DNA from: CAKZSU01 sp044223895
GTDB taxonomy: Bacteria > Patescibacteriota > Microgenomatia > UBA10105 > UBA927
Length of the DNA: 28,046 nt
Direction of reading: 5' to 3'
Assembly (NCBI GenBank): GCA_044223895.1
Contig: JBGALL010000020.1
Coordinates: 1-28,046 of the forward strand
Shown: piece after piece, positions 1 to 7,504 of the stretch
How the letters are laid out: every line of letters starts with the position of its first letter
Position numbering within the stretch: the stretch's first letter is position 1
Notes under the pieces: generated by a model
What the model was told of the DNA's origin: nothing
The model's input: only the letters and a program-made list of their open reading frames with translations
The model's database searches: none
Position numbers and translations under genes: made by a program

Positions 1-32
1 AGCATGAATGCTTCAGTTGGGGTGGAACTCCA

Positions 33-272
33 ATGCAACGAGGTAGTGAATATGAACATCTGACTTACGAACAATTTAATGACCTTTGCAAAGAAGAACC
101 AGAAAAGAAAGAAGGTATTTATCATGTAAGTGAACTACCTCCTGAAATCGACCTTGAAGCGACAGTTGCTCTTTTTATGGATCAAATCCAACGACAAGAT
201 TTTTCGAAGCCTGCTCTAGTTCCCAAACAACCGAGTTTAGAGGGGCAAAATACAAATCCTCTACTGGCTTAA
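33..272 (+). CDS. Hypothetical protein, possibly 5'-truncated by the window edge
   Basis: I do not recognise this 79-residue product. It is acidic with no membrane segment, and contains a stretch reading LTYEQFNDLCKEEPEKKEG. The frame stays open upstream to the window edge, so the real start may lie outside. The ATG at 33 follows a G-rich stretch (GGGGTGG) that could act as a ribosome binding site. It ends 4 nt before the next gene on the same strand, so the two are probably co-transcribed. Its place next to Replic_Relax suggests it belongs to element A, but no function can be assigned. Confidence 0.5.
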   Translation: MQRGSEYEHLTYEQFNDLCKEEPEKKEGIYHVSELPPEIDLEATVALFMDQIQRQDFSKPALVPKQPSLEGQNTNPLLA

Positions 273-276
273 ATTT

Positions 277-765
277 ATGAGACCCGAATTTCTCAGACGA
301 GCTCAAGATTTACTAGGAAAAATTTCCGGTGGCAAACCGCCTGAAATCGAGACTTCTTCACTGGAGAAATCTTCAAATATTGAGATTAACTATTGGGACT
401 TAACTGATCCTGAGAAAGCTAAAGAGCGAGGAGTTGTACCAGGCCATTATCTCACTCTATTTCCTATTTTTCCTCAGGATATAGAAGACCCAATGCTATT
501 ACATCGACATATGATCGATATGATGAAAAAGTTTACTGAAATTGATTCTAGAGGGTCAAGCGAGGCAAAAATTCACGTAGATACTGACGGTAACTATGTT
601 GATCCTGCAAAAGGGTGGCAGTTATCGGCGTATGGCTATCTAGATCAATTAAAAATGCTTGTAGTCAGGGGTGAAATGATTGACAGAGATGAAGCTCAGG
701 GACAAATAACAAGCTCTTTTCTGAACAAAACATATAAAGTGATTCCTACTGAAGATACTAAATAG
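277..765 (+). CDS. Hypothetical protein (162 aa)
   Basis: Not recognised. The product is soluble and acidic, without a signal peptide or membrane helix. The middle part carries PGHYLTLFPIFPQDIEDP and then an amphipathic stretch RHMIDMMKKFTEID. The start codon lies 4 nt after the previous stop, which suggests translational coupling. The gene converges on the Replic_Relax gene with only 7 nt between the stop codons. It is probably element A cargo or an accessory of the transfer module; this is inferred only from position. Confidence 0.6.
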   Translation: MRPEFLRRAQDLLGKISGGKPPEIETSSLEKSSNIEINYWDLTDPEKAKERGVVPGHYLTLFPIFPQDIEDPMLLHRHMIDMMKKFTEIDSRGSSEAKIHVDTDGNYVDPAKGWQLSAYGYLDQLKMLVVRGEMIDRDEAQGQITSSFLNKTYKVIPTEDTK

Positions 766-772
766 CTGATGT

Positions 773-1549
773 CTATTCATTCACTATTTGCCATGTGTCG
801 AGTTGAATACCTCTCTCTAGAATATCTGCATAAATTCCAGTGAAGAAATCCATTTCTGCTTCTTCGCTCTCAAGTTCTTTCGAAATAAAGATATGCAAAT
901 GCGTTTGTAGTTTTGTATTTGGACAAATCAGTAAAATACTTGGAAAAGGGAACTTGACGTGCTCTTGCCAGTATTTTTTCTTGAAGTAAGAAACGTACTG
1001 TAGTATTCTTCTATCAACGACGAACCATTTTTCACCTCCATCTATGATCTCAAGAAAATATCTACTTGCTTGATCTTTTTCTTCCAAGGTAATGTATGCG
1101 TCAGGAACTGGCAAAGGAGCATAGGCAAAATCAGAAATCTCTGTGGATGTATAAAAGCTTATTGATGCATTTTGTTTTTGTGCTGCAAGTTGGAAATGAA
1201 AATGAAAATCGGCCACAGCTAGGCAATGACTCCGAAATGTTTCTGATCGTCTTTTTTCTTGGTAAACCCGATCAAGTAAATCAGGACGGCATTTTTCATT
1301 CTGTTTGAGAATTGATCTACTTTTTAAACCAAGATAATAGATTGATGGTTTACTCGTGATTGTTCCAGATTTCTTCACGTCAATTTTTTGAATGATATTT
1401 CTGTTTGTGAGATCTGATAGCCATTGGTTTATGAGAGTATGACTTTTGTGATCTAGGAATTTTTGGATATGGAGTGAGTTAAGGAAACGATAGCGATAGA
1501 GTAAGAGAAGTATTTCAGTTTGTTTAGGAGTAATTGATTCGATTTGCAT
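773..1549 (-). CDS. Replication-relaxation (Replic_Relax) family protein, element A copy
   Basis: A 258-residue protein with the layout of the Replic_Relax family (PF13814). There is an N-terminal winged-helix-like part (residues about 5-75, with ILLLLYRYRFLNSLHIQKFL). It is followed by a core with YAPLPVPDAYIT and then FLEIIDGGE, an acidic PD...E-x-x-D arrangement seen in nuclease-like folds. Proteins of this family are found on plasmids and conjugative elements beside VirD4/FtsK-like ATPases and are thought to help process DNA for transfer. It lies downstream of the ATPase gene on the same strand. A clear homologue (25342-26112) keeps the same blocks, such as PDAYIT and EISD/DISD. The family call is fairly firm; relaxase activity is inference. 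Confidence 0.8.
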   Translation of the reverse strand: MQIESITPKQTEILLLLYRYRFLNSLHIQKFLDHKSHTLINQWLSDLTNRNIIQKIDVKKSGTITSKPSIYYLGLKSRSILKQNEKCRPDLLDRVYQEKRRSETFRSHCLAVADFHFHFQLAAQKQNASISFYTSTEISDFAYAPLPVPDAYITLEEKDQASRYFLEIIDGGEKWFVVDRRILQYVSYFKKKYWQEHVKFPFPSILLICPNTKLQTHLHIFISKELESEEAEMDFFTGIYADILERGIQLDTWQIVNE

Positions 1550-1560
1550 ATATAGAATGT

Positions 1561-1605
1561 ACCCACCTTCGGTGGGTGTTTATTCCTCTCTTCTTAAGAA
1601 GGAAT
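1561..1605 (-). promoter_or_regulatory. Leader of Replic_Relax gene: SD-like motif plus GC hairpin before the start codon
   Basis: On the minus strand the leader holds a palindrome CTTCTTAAGAAG (1590-1601), then the purine motif GAGGAATAA, then a hairpin with 7-bp arms ACCCACC/GGTGGGT and a 3-nt loop (1561-1577). The ATG follows at 1549. In element B the matching leader has the same small palindrome and GAGGAATAA, but there the purine motif sits directly before the ATG. In A the hairpin lies between the SD-like motif and the start codon. It may control translation or act as an attenuator; no U-run follows it on the minus strand. Confidence 0.5.
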
Positions 1606-1673
1606 AGAGACAAAGAAAATATATCTATTTAGCCTTAAAACATTCCCTATTTCTATGACATCCGACCGACATA

Positions 1674-4355
1674 CTATCTCTTCGGAAAAAAACTTCTTGC
1701 CTGCCTCTTTTGTTCTGTCTTTGCTTTTGGTTTTATCGTTTGTATTAGTTCATCGGCGTGGGGTGTTGCAATAAATTCTTTTGTAAAATGATCTCTGGAT
1801 GCTTTTACTATTTGCTCAACATACTCATCGTTAAATGGTGCTGAGACTTGAATCGTTTCACCCGAGAAAGGCTCTTCAGGACGCAAGGCACTGATCTTAA
1901 TATAGAAATGGAAAGACGGAAGTTTATCAATTTCGCCAGGTTGGACATAAGGCAAGAACTGAGGCAAGATTAGCCGTTCATCTTCAGGATTGGCGGTACG
2001 GAAACAAATAATAGTTCCCGTATTTGCCAAGGTAACATTTACGAGAGATTTATCTTCTAACTGGGAGGTCGTCTGGTGTGCCAAGATAGCATTTAAGCGA
2101 TATTTTCTTGCCTCTGATAGGATTTGAGCAAACGATGGAGTAGCAAAGTTCTGAAACTCATCAACATATAAATAAAAGTCTCTCCGATCTTCACTTTTTA
2201 CTCTGGCTCTCTTTAAAGCAGCCAGTTGAATCTTGGTCATGATCAAGGCTCCAAAGACTTGTGAGTTATCTTCACCAATTTTGCCTTTAGAGACATTACA
2301 TAAGAAGATTTTCCCAGAGTCCATGATGTCGTCAAAGTTAATAGTAGATTTTTCTTGTTCTAGTATTCGTTTTGCTGTGGGAGAGAAAAGAAAGCGTCCG
2401 ATCTTATTCGTAATTGGCGAAATCATCGAAACTTTTTGATAGTCACCAGCTTTACTAAATTCATACTTCCAGAAGTCATGTAGGTTTTCATCTTTGATCT
2501 TAGATGTTACTTGTTTTCTGTAGTCTTCATTGATCAAGAGTTTGTAGACGGTAAATAAGGTGGGATTTGGAACAAGAAAAGCCGTGTGAATAGTGTTTCG
2601 CAAAATATATTCCATTCGAGGTCCAGAATATTTGGCATCATAGATTTTATGAAACAGAGAAATAATACTTTCCGTGATCAATTCTTTCTCTCGAAGGAGT
2701 AGATCACCAGATAAGTTGTCTGGTATTTCTAAAACATTTAAGCCAACAGGGAAACTAATATCGTCAGGATTAAAGTAAATAACATCTTTGATTCGATGCT
2801 CTGGTATCAGTGGGAGAATGTTTTCAATCAGTTCTCCATGAGGATCAATCACGCAGAGTCCTTTTCCATGCTCGATATCTTGCTTGATCATCGACAACAA
2901 CATTGTCGATTTTCCAGTACCAGTAGCCCCCAGGACATACATGTGTCGTCTGCGTTCTTCAATATTTAAGCCAATAGGTGTTGTTGTGCCTCCAAACATA
3001 TTTTTGGCGAAAACGATATCTAAGTCCGTTGCTCTTTTCAACGAAACGGAAGCTGGAAGTTCCTTACTGTGTACTTTTTGAATATCCTCAGTTCTAGTTG
3101 TAGCCGTAAAAGGGAAATGATATAGATCTGATACTTCAGATACAGAAAGAATTGAATTGCCAAAGAAACGTAACAATCGCTGACGGTACATAAATGATCT
3201 CAATTTCCTTAGAAATTCAAACTTCATTGAGTGAGAAATGCGTAATGATTGATACGAATTAGTAAATGAAGAGAGAGATGAAGCAAAGCCTCTTATCCTT
3301 TTATGAGATTCTGACTTACTCCCAATAACGAGTAAACGTAGTGACGTTGTAAATAATTGTTGATCGAGTTTTCCTTTCACGAGTAATTCCAACTCTGCTT
3401 GATATGGGTTCTGTGTTTTTTTCTTGTAATGTTCAAATGGTAAAGATAGAAACGGACCTTCGTTTGCTCTAGAGAAAATAAAAACAACTATTCCTATTGG
3501 CAGTATGAGGATATGAAGAAAAAGAAATGACACGAATTTTATAATCCTAAAAATCAAACTACTGTTGGTTCCTCCTCGCAACCCCTCGACTAAATCATCA
3601 TTTTTATACATCAAGTGAGAAATACGACTGATATCTTTAATCCATCCTTTACTCGCAGGGGAAGCCACAAGCTGAAACGCTACTATTTCGTCAGGCACAA
3701 GTTTGGTCATGCTTCCCGTCATATATGCAATCGGATCATGCTCCTCAAGTTCGTTTTGTCTCTTTAAAGGAAAAGCAAAGTGACTAGTGAGTACAAAATT
3801 GGCAATAGAAAGATCAGTTTGATCAAATGAATGAGGAATATAGTCTTTCGTTTCAAGAACACTGATTCCAGGCAAGTACGACAGAAGCCCTTTTTTAATC
3901 AGATCTGCATCTTCCTCATTTACTCGAAGGAGATATCTGATCCCTTCATCTTTACTGGAGACAATCTCAAACGAGTAACTTTTTTGATATCCAATCATCC
4001 TATGAAACCATGAGCTTTGTTTTGCAAGGCCGTGAATAAGCGTAAATAGCTGTTGTGTTGTATAGGAACTTTGTAGTGTCTCTTGGGGTGGAATTACTTC
4101 TAGAAAAGTAAATCTTTGGTTTAATTGAATTTTCAACTTCAGTAGCTTGAAGAACAAGGTAATTATGAGAAGGACAAAGATTAGAATAGTGACCAATATC
4201 AGGACTGACGAGATTAAAGGGAGGATTGATAAAAGTGGAAGTGATACAGTTGGAACTGAAACAGATTGAAAAATTGACGCGAAAATAATCTGAATTACTG
4301 CATTGTTTTTGAACAGATCTAGAAATGGTTTTAAAATAATATCCATACATGCCAT
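1674..4355 (-). CDS. VirD4/TraD-like (HerA/DUF87-type) membrane ATPase, element A
   Basis: An 893-residue protein that resembles coupling-type ATPases of conjugative elements. Hydrophobic segments lie near residues 15-70 and 270-300. The ATPase core follows, with Walker A GATGTGKST near residue 480, a DPHGE motif shortly after, a Walker B-like LYVDEFQNFATPSF near residue 730, and LAHQTTSQLEDKS, typical of TraG/TraD C-terminal domains. Such proteins sit in the inner membrane and feed DNA-protein complexes to a secretion channel. No other type IV secretion gene is visible here. The start MACMD gives the full membrane segment; the ATG three codons in is an alternative. The Replic_Relax gene follows on the same strand. 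A homologous copy in element B is damaged. Substrate and channel are unknown. Confidence 0.82.
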   Translation of the reverse strand: MACMDIILKPFLDLFKNNAVIQIIFASIFQSVSVPTVSLPLLSILPLISSVLILVTILIFVLLIITLFFKLLKLKIQLNQRFTFLEVIPPQETLQSSYTTQQLFTLIHGLAKQSSWFHRMIGYQKSYSFEIVSSKDEGIRYLLRVNEEDADLIKKGLLSYLPGISVLETKDYIPHSFDQTDLSIANFVLTSHFAFPLKRQNELEEHDPIAYMTGSMTKLVPDEIVAFQLVASPASKGWIKDISRISHLMYKNDDLVEGLRGGTNSSLIFRIIKFVSFLFLHILILPIGIVVFIFSRANEGPFLSLPFEHYKKKTQNPYQAELELLVKGKLDQQLFTTSLRLLVIGSKSESHKRIRGFASSLSSFTNSYQSLRISHSMKFEFLRKLRSFMYRQRLLRFFGNSILSVSEVSDLYHFPFTATTRTEDIQKVHSKELPASVSLKRATDLDIVFAKNMFGGTTTPIGLNIEERRRHMYVLGATGTGKSTMLLSMIKQDIEHGKGLCVIDPHGELIENILPLIPEHRIKDVIYFNPDDISFPVGLNVLEIPDNLSGDLLLREKELITESIISLFHKIYDAKYSGPRMEYILRNTIHTAFLVPNPTLFTVYKLLINEDYRKQVTSKIKDENLHDFWKYEFSKAGDYQKVSMISPITNKIGRFLFSPTAKRILEQEKSTINFDDIMDSGKIFLCNVSKGKIGEDNSQVFGALIMTKIQLAALKRARVKSEDRRDFYLYVDEFQNFATPSFAQILSEARKYRLNAILAHQTTSQLEDKSLVNVTLANTGTIICFRTANPEDERLILPQFLPYVQPGEIDKLPSFHFYIKISALRPEEPFSGETIQVSAPFNDEYVEQIVKASRDHFTKEFIATPHADELIQTIKPKAKTEQKRQARSFFPKR

Positions 4356-4441
4356 TTAGGGCAGCAATACACGAAATATTACCGAGAAGTCTATATCAAA
4401 GGAGATCAGGAGTAAAGAATGCTAAGAAGGACTACATTTGC

Positions 4442-4480
4442 TGGGCAAGCGAAAGGCGAAATATTTATCGCTTGTCCGTA
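4442..4480. repeat. Inverted repeat in the gap between KAP NTPase and the ATPase gene
   Basis: The 153-nt gap 4356-4508 has no gene. It contains a near-perfect inverted repeat, GGGCAAGCGA (4442-4451) against TCGCTTGTCC (4470-4480 region), with one G-T pair and a loop of about 19 nt. On the minus strand it sits between the KAP stop codon and the ATPase start, so it could be a weak terminator or mRNA processing site. The right arm begins a stretch that recurs with two mismatches at 9185-9202. Confidence 0.4.
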
Positions 4481-4508
4481 ATTCGTCCAGCGTATTGTGA
4501 CATCACAC

Positions 4509-6608
4509 TTAGAAAAAGCTTTCTTTTCCTTGTAGCGCGTCCTCCACACCTTCAGTAAATTTGTTGAGATAAGCGAGTTCTTCTGTAGTAAGAGATTTTT
4601 TGTCCTTAGCTGTAAAATTTGAGATAGTGTCTCTGACGACTGTCAGGTCAATAAAGTCTTTTATCTCTTTATACCCAACTCTAAATGTTTTTTTTGCACT
4701 ACCAATTGTATGAGCGGAAAAACCTTTTATGAAAGTAAACATCCCTTTTGGAGTCTTTATAAGCTTGGTTGCATAAGCTTTGGCTTCTGCCTCAACTCCC
4801 CAGCGTTTCCAGCGATAGAGTATATAGGCAACTCCTGGAGAAGTGTCTAGTTGCTTACTCTCTGCGTATTGTTTAATTTTAGCCATTGTTACCGCAATCA
4901 ATTTTGTCACTTCTTCAGGAGTTAGCAATAATTCCTCCTTTTGCTTCTCATGGTCACTTTCTTCAATCGAAAGGAAGTGCACAGGGCTCTCAAGACTTGC
5001 TGATTTTTTGAAAATGTCTTCCGTTACCGAGTAGCGCTCATCCGCAGGAAGCTTCTTAATTAAATGATAGCCAAGTCTTACCAACTCCATCTCTACGCCA
5101 AAGTCCAAGTCTCCCTTCCGTTCTCTGGAAATTCTGTCTGAAATATTGTAAAAGGCAAGAACAAAGTTCTCAACATTCTCTGTAGGAACTGCATCAATAA
5201 ATTCTGGTAATCGCTCCAAGCACCTGCGTATTCTGCCATCTTTCAATAACTCCTCCAACTTCTTATCAAGTTGCGTGGTGTCTGCAGACGCTTCGGCAAT
5301 CACATTCATTTCAGTTTGAGAAATTTCCCCTTCTGGTAAAGTCAGATAGAAATAGTTGCCAAATCGCTTCTCAGAACAAACCCTTTTCTCCTTGAACCAG
5401 TTTTCTCCTTCTCGTTCAGTTTGATTTCTGTACACTGAGGCAACCTGAGGAAAGATCTCAAAGATAAGTGCTCTGACAATTCCTCGGTCTTTTTCCTCCA
5501 GGAGTTCAAAGAGCTTCTCAAATTGTTTTTTTCGCCCCTCTCGATCTCTCTCATTGTCCATGAAGAAACGACCAACAAAGAGTTCTTTATTGCTGGCAAT
5601 CCCTTCATAAAAGGTTGGGAAGAATACTCGTAGTGCTTCAAGAATAAAAAAGTCTAGCGGGTTTACCTCATCAGCATTGATACTGATATTGAACTGCAAA
5701 CTGTTGATGTATCTTTTGACATTTCTCACGGATGTAAACAGGGACTTGTAGCTATCATGATAAACACTGCTCCATCTACTCACATCCCAAAGTTCATCGG
5801 GGAACGGTTTAAGAATTTTGTCCAGCTCATCGAATAGTATTTTTTGGAGTCGTACATCTTCTACTGCGGGGACATGAAAGTTCACCTGGATAATTTTCTC
5901 CAAGAACTCATCTTTTTCATCAATCTGTTTCAAGGCTTTTTCCTGATCGAGAGAAAGAAAATACATTGTATTGGGAAAGTTGGCGTTTTGTTTTACCAGT
6001 TGGAAAATCTGTTTTATTTCCTTCTCGTTCAGACGGTCAATGTCATCAATAACAACGATGATTTTCCTTCCCAGCTTCGTGATGGTTTTATCCAGTTCTT
6101 CTTTATACTGCTCCAAATTCTTGGTCTTTAGTTCCCCCCACTCCTTTGTGGTTATGCCGACCTGCTTGAAAACGTTCCCCACGACTTTTGCGTATGGGTC
6201 TAATCCGGGAACCAGAGAAAGAACAGAGAAGAATTTGCTGTAAGTGATGAGCTGCTGGCCTACCTTTTTTGCATCACCTCCAGCATCATAGTATTTGATA
6301 GCTTTTGCCAATTCGGTGAAGAAAATGGTGATGAGCTGGTTCTGCTCGGTAAAATTCCATGGATTAAAACGAATGATGATGGGTCTATCTTTTTTAGCAT
6401 ATTTTTTCTTTTTGGTCTCGGTTTCAATGTATTCAATGGCAAGATTAATGACGGAACTCTTTCCAGAACCCCACTTACCATAGAGACCAATGACTATTCC
6501 ATCCTCACTTTTCCATTCCAGAAGTGCTTTCCCAAGAAACTCCGAAAACCTGGCTCTTCCTAGTAAATCATCTTTCTTTGTTTTAATTGGAGCATCTGAC
6601 TTTATCAC
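4509..6608 (-). CDS. KAP family P-loop NTPase
   Basis: A 699-residue NTPase matching the KAP family (PF07693). Walker A is GLYGKWGSGKSS near residues 39-51. The Walker B-like site is VVIDDIDRLNEKEIKQIF near residues 183-200, followed by a sensor-like NTMYFLSLDQ. KAP proteins are STAND-related signalling ATPases. Prokaryotic members are often on mobile DNA and include PifA of the F plasmid, which blocks phage T7. The membrane insert common in the family is weak here; only one mildly hydrophobic stretch (near residues 125-145) is seen. The start codon is GTG, and an extended -10 box lies 7 nt upstream, so the mRNA is probably leaderless. The gene is present in element A and absent from the matching place in B, so it looks like cargo. 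A defence role is inference. Confidence 0.8.
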   Translation of the reverse strand: MIKSDAPIKTKKDDLLGRARFSEFLGKALLEWKSEDGIVIGLYGKWGSGKSSVINLAIEYIETETKKKKYAKKDRPIIIRFNPWNFTEQNQLITIFFTELAKAIKYYDAGGDAKKVGQQLITYSKFFSVLSLVPGLDPYAKVVGNVFKQVGITTKEWGELKTKNLEQYKEELDKTITKLGRKIIVVIDDIDRLNEKEIKQIFQLVKQNANFPNTMYFLSLDQEKALKQIDEKDEFLEKIIQVNFHVPAVEDVRLQKILFDELDKILKPFPDELWDVSRWSSVYHDSYKSLFTSVRNVKRYINSLQFNISINADEVNPLDFFILEALRVFFPTFYEGIASNKELFVGRFFMDNERDREGRKKQFEKLFELLEEKDRGIVRALIFEIFPQVASVYRNQTEREGENWFKEKRVCSEKRFGNYFYLTLPEGEISQTEMNVIAEASADTTQLDKKLEELLKDGRIRRCLERLPEFIDAVPTENVENFVLAFYNISDRISRERKGDLDFGVEMELVRLGYHLIKKLPADERYSVTEDIFKKSASLESPVHFLSIEESDHEKQKEELLLTPEEVTKLIAVTMAKIKQYAESKQLDTSPGVAYILYRWKRWGVEAEAKAYATKLIKTPKGMFTFIKGFSAHTIGSAKKTFRVGYKEIKDFIDLTVVRDTISNFTAKDKKSLTTEELAYLNKFTEGVEDALQGKESFF

Positions 6609-6615
6609 AAGGGTG

Positions 6616-6624
6616 ATTATAACA
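6616..6624 (-). promoter_or_regulatory. Extended -10 promoter of the KAP gene
   Basis: On the minus strand the sequence reads TGTTATAAT, a match to the extended -10 consensus TGnTATAAT. It ends 7 nt before the GTG start. Transcription would begin at or near the start codon, giving a leaderless mRNA. A -35 candidate is poor, as is common for extended -10 promoters. Confidence 0.55.
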
Positions 6625-6678
6625 AATAGTACTCTCGATCAAGAGTATGCTTGGACTTTCACTGTATATTTTTAGAAA

Positions 6679-6687
6679 TGCTATACT
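6679..6687 (+). promoter_or_regulatory. Extended -10 promoter of the 77-aa gene
   Basis: TGCTATACT fits the extended -10 form TGnTATAAT with one change. It ends 9 nt before the ATG at 6697, which predicts a very short or absent leader. It diverges from the KAP promoter about 60 nt away, so both genes fire from one intergenic region. Confidence 0.5.
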
Positions 6688-6696
6688 TCACACCAA

Positions 6697-6930
6697 ATGA
6701 CAAAAAAAGATCCAGCCGAAGAAGATGCCAAGTTAATTATAGATATGTATAACTATGCTCTCACAAACAATTTGGATATTTCCAATGAAAATGAGGTTAG
6801 ATCGATCTTAAAAGCTCTTGGACATGAAAACGTTCCCGACAATCACCTCAAACAACTCATGATGGCTTTGGCTGTTACAGCTCACAGAATAAGAACTGAT
6901 GTGAGCAAGAGAAAGAAACAAATTAACTAA
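6697..6930 (+). CDS. Small hypothetical protein (77 aa)
   Basis: Not recognised. The product is mostly helical by composition, with an acidic N-terminus and a basic tail (RTDVSKRKKQIN). It has no membrane segment. The ATG at 6697 is supported by an extended -10 box 9 nt upstream. Its 3' end overlaps that of the XRE repressor gene on the other strand by 4 nt. It sits between the KAP gene and the repressor in the part of element A that has no counterpart in B, so it could be an accessory of either neighbour. That is only positional inference. Confidence 0.5.
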   Translation: MTKKDPAEEDAKLIIDMYNYALTNNLDISNENEVRSILKALGHENVPDNHLKQLMMALAVTAHRIRTDVSKRKKQIN

Positions 6931-7169
6931 AACGGTAGAACTTGAGAAGATTTAACGGAAAGAGCCTTACACATATTTTCAAGTACAGCAAAAGTAGGAT
7001 TTTCTTCTCCACGCTCAATCCCTGCATAATAGGTCACCGATATTCCAATCATTTTAGCTACTTCCTCTTGAGATAATTGCTTTCGCTCTCGGATCTCTCG
7101 TACATTTTCACCAAATTTACTCTGACTTTTAAGATTATTAACGACATTCATAGGTATAGTATACATCAC
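6927..7169 (-). CDS. XRE-family (Cro/CI-type) helix-turn-helix repressor
   Basis: The product carries a standard HTH_3 domain, from FGENVREIRERKQLSQEEVA through MIGISVTYYAGIERG to the end, covering most of an 80-residue protein. The frame is open further upstream to a TTG at 7232, which would add 21 residues. I prefer the ATG at 7169 because the TTG lies inside the -35 box of the divergent promoter. The repressor faces the recombinase operon across two identical palindromes, the usual arrangement for a phage-like lysogeny switch. It probably represses the recombinase operon and itself. No RecA-cleavage domain is present, so induction must work in some other way. Confidence 0.8.
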   Translation of the reverse strand: MMYTIPMNVVNNLKSQSKFGENVREIRERKQLSQEEVAKMIGISVTYYAGIERGEENPTFAVLENMCKALSVKSSQVLPF

Positions 7170-7225
7170 TTCTTCTAAACCCTTTTTGTAAGTGTTTTTC
7201 AGGCTTAATTCATGTTCACTTTCCC

Positions 7226-7266
7226 TTGACAACTACAACTATAGTTGGTATTCTGTAACTATAGTT
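7226..7266 (+). promoter_or_regulatory. Recombinase operon promoter with two overlapping palindromic operators
   Basis: TTGACA (7226-7231) and TATTCT (7249-7254) are spaced by 17 nt, a good sigma-70 promoter reading right. Two copies of the palindrome AACTATAGTT lie at 7237-7246 and 7257-7266, with centres exactly 20 bp apart, about two helical turns. The first lies in the spacer and the second just after the -10 box, so a bound repressor would block polymerase. The neighbouring XRE protein is the natural ligand by position. Binding is inferred. Confidence 0.7.
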
Positions 7267-7291
7267 GTAGATACGATTAAGAGTAAAACAT

Positions 7292-7504
7292 ATGGTAAGT
7301 AACGAAATACGAGAAAAGTTTAAGAAGCTCTATCAAGAAAAGTTCGATATCGTCTTGACTGATGAAGAAGCGACGCAAATGGCAGCAGATCTTGTCACTT
7401 TGGTTAAAGTTTTAGTACGACCCGATGTAAAAACAACTCACGAACCACAACCAAGAGAAGAAGGGAGGACGAATGAAGTTATCCGCTTACAACCATACCA
7501 ATAA
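7292..7504 (+). CDS. Small protein upstream of and overlapping the recombinase (70 aa)
   Basis: Not recognised as a named family. The N-terminal 45 residues look helical (EIREKFKKLYQEKF, then EEATQMAADLVTLVKVLVRP) and the tail is polar. It is the first gene after the operator-controlled promoter and overlaps the recombinase gene by 32 nt, so the two are co-expressed. Element B has a small gene in the same position, but the sequence is not obviously alike. It might assist the recombinase, for example as a directionality factor, but nothing in the sequence proves this. Confidence 0.6.
   Translation: MVSNEIREKFKKLYQEKFDIVLTDEEATQMAADLVTLVKVLVRPDVKTTHEPQPREEGRTNEVIRLQPYQ

Noticed and set aside
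4349..4558. Plus-strand 69-codon frame between the ATPase and KAP genes
   Set aside because: It overlaps the start of one gene and the end of the other on the opposite strand and has no coding signs.
7170..7232. TTG start at 7232 for the XRE repressor
   Set aside because: It would place the start codon inside the -35 box of the divergent promoter; the ATG at 7169 still leaves a full HTH domain. Not fully excluded.
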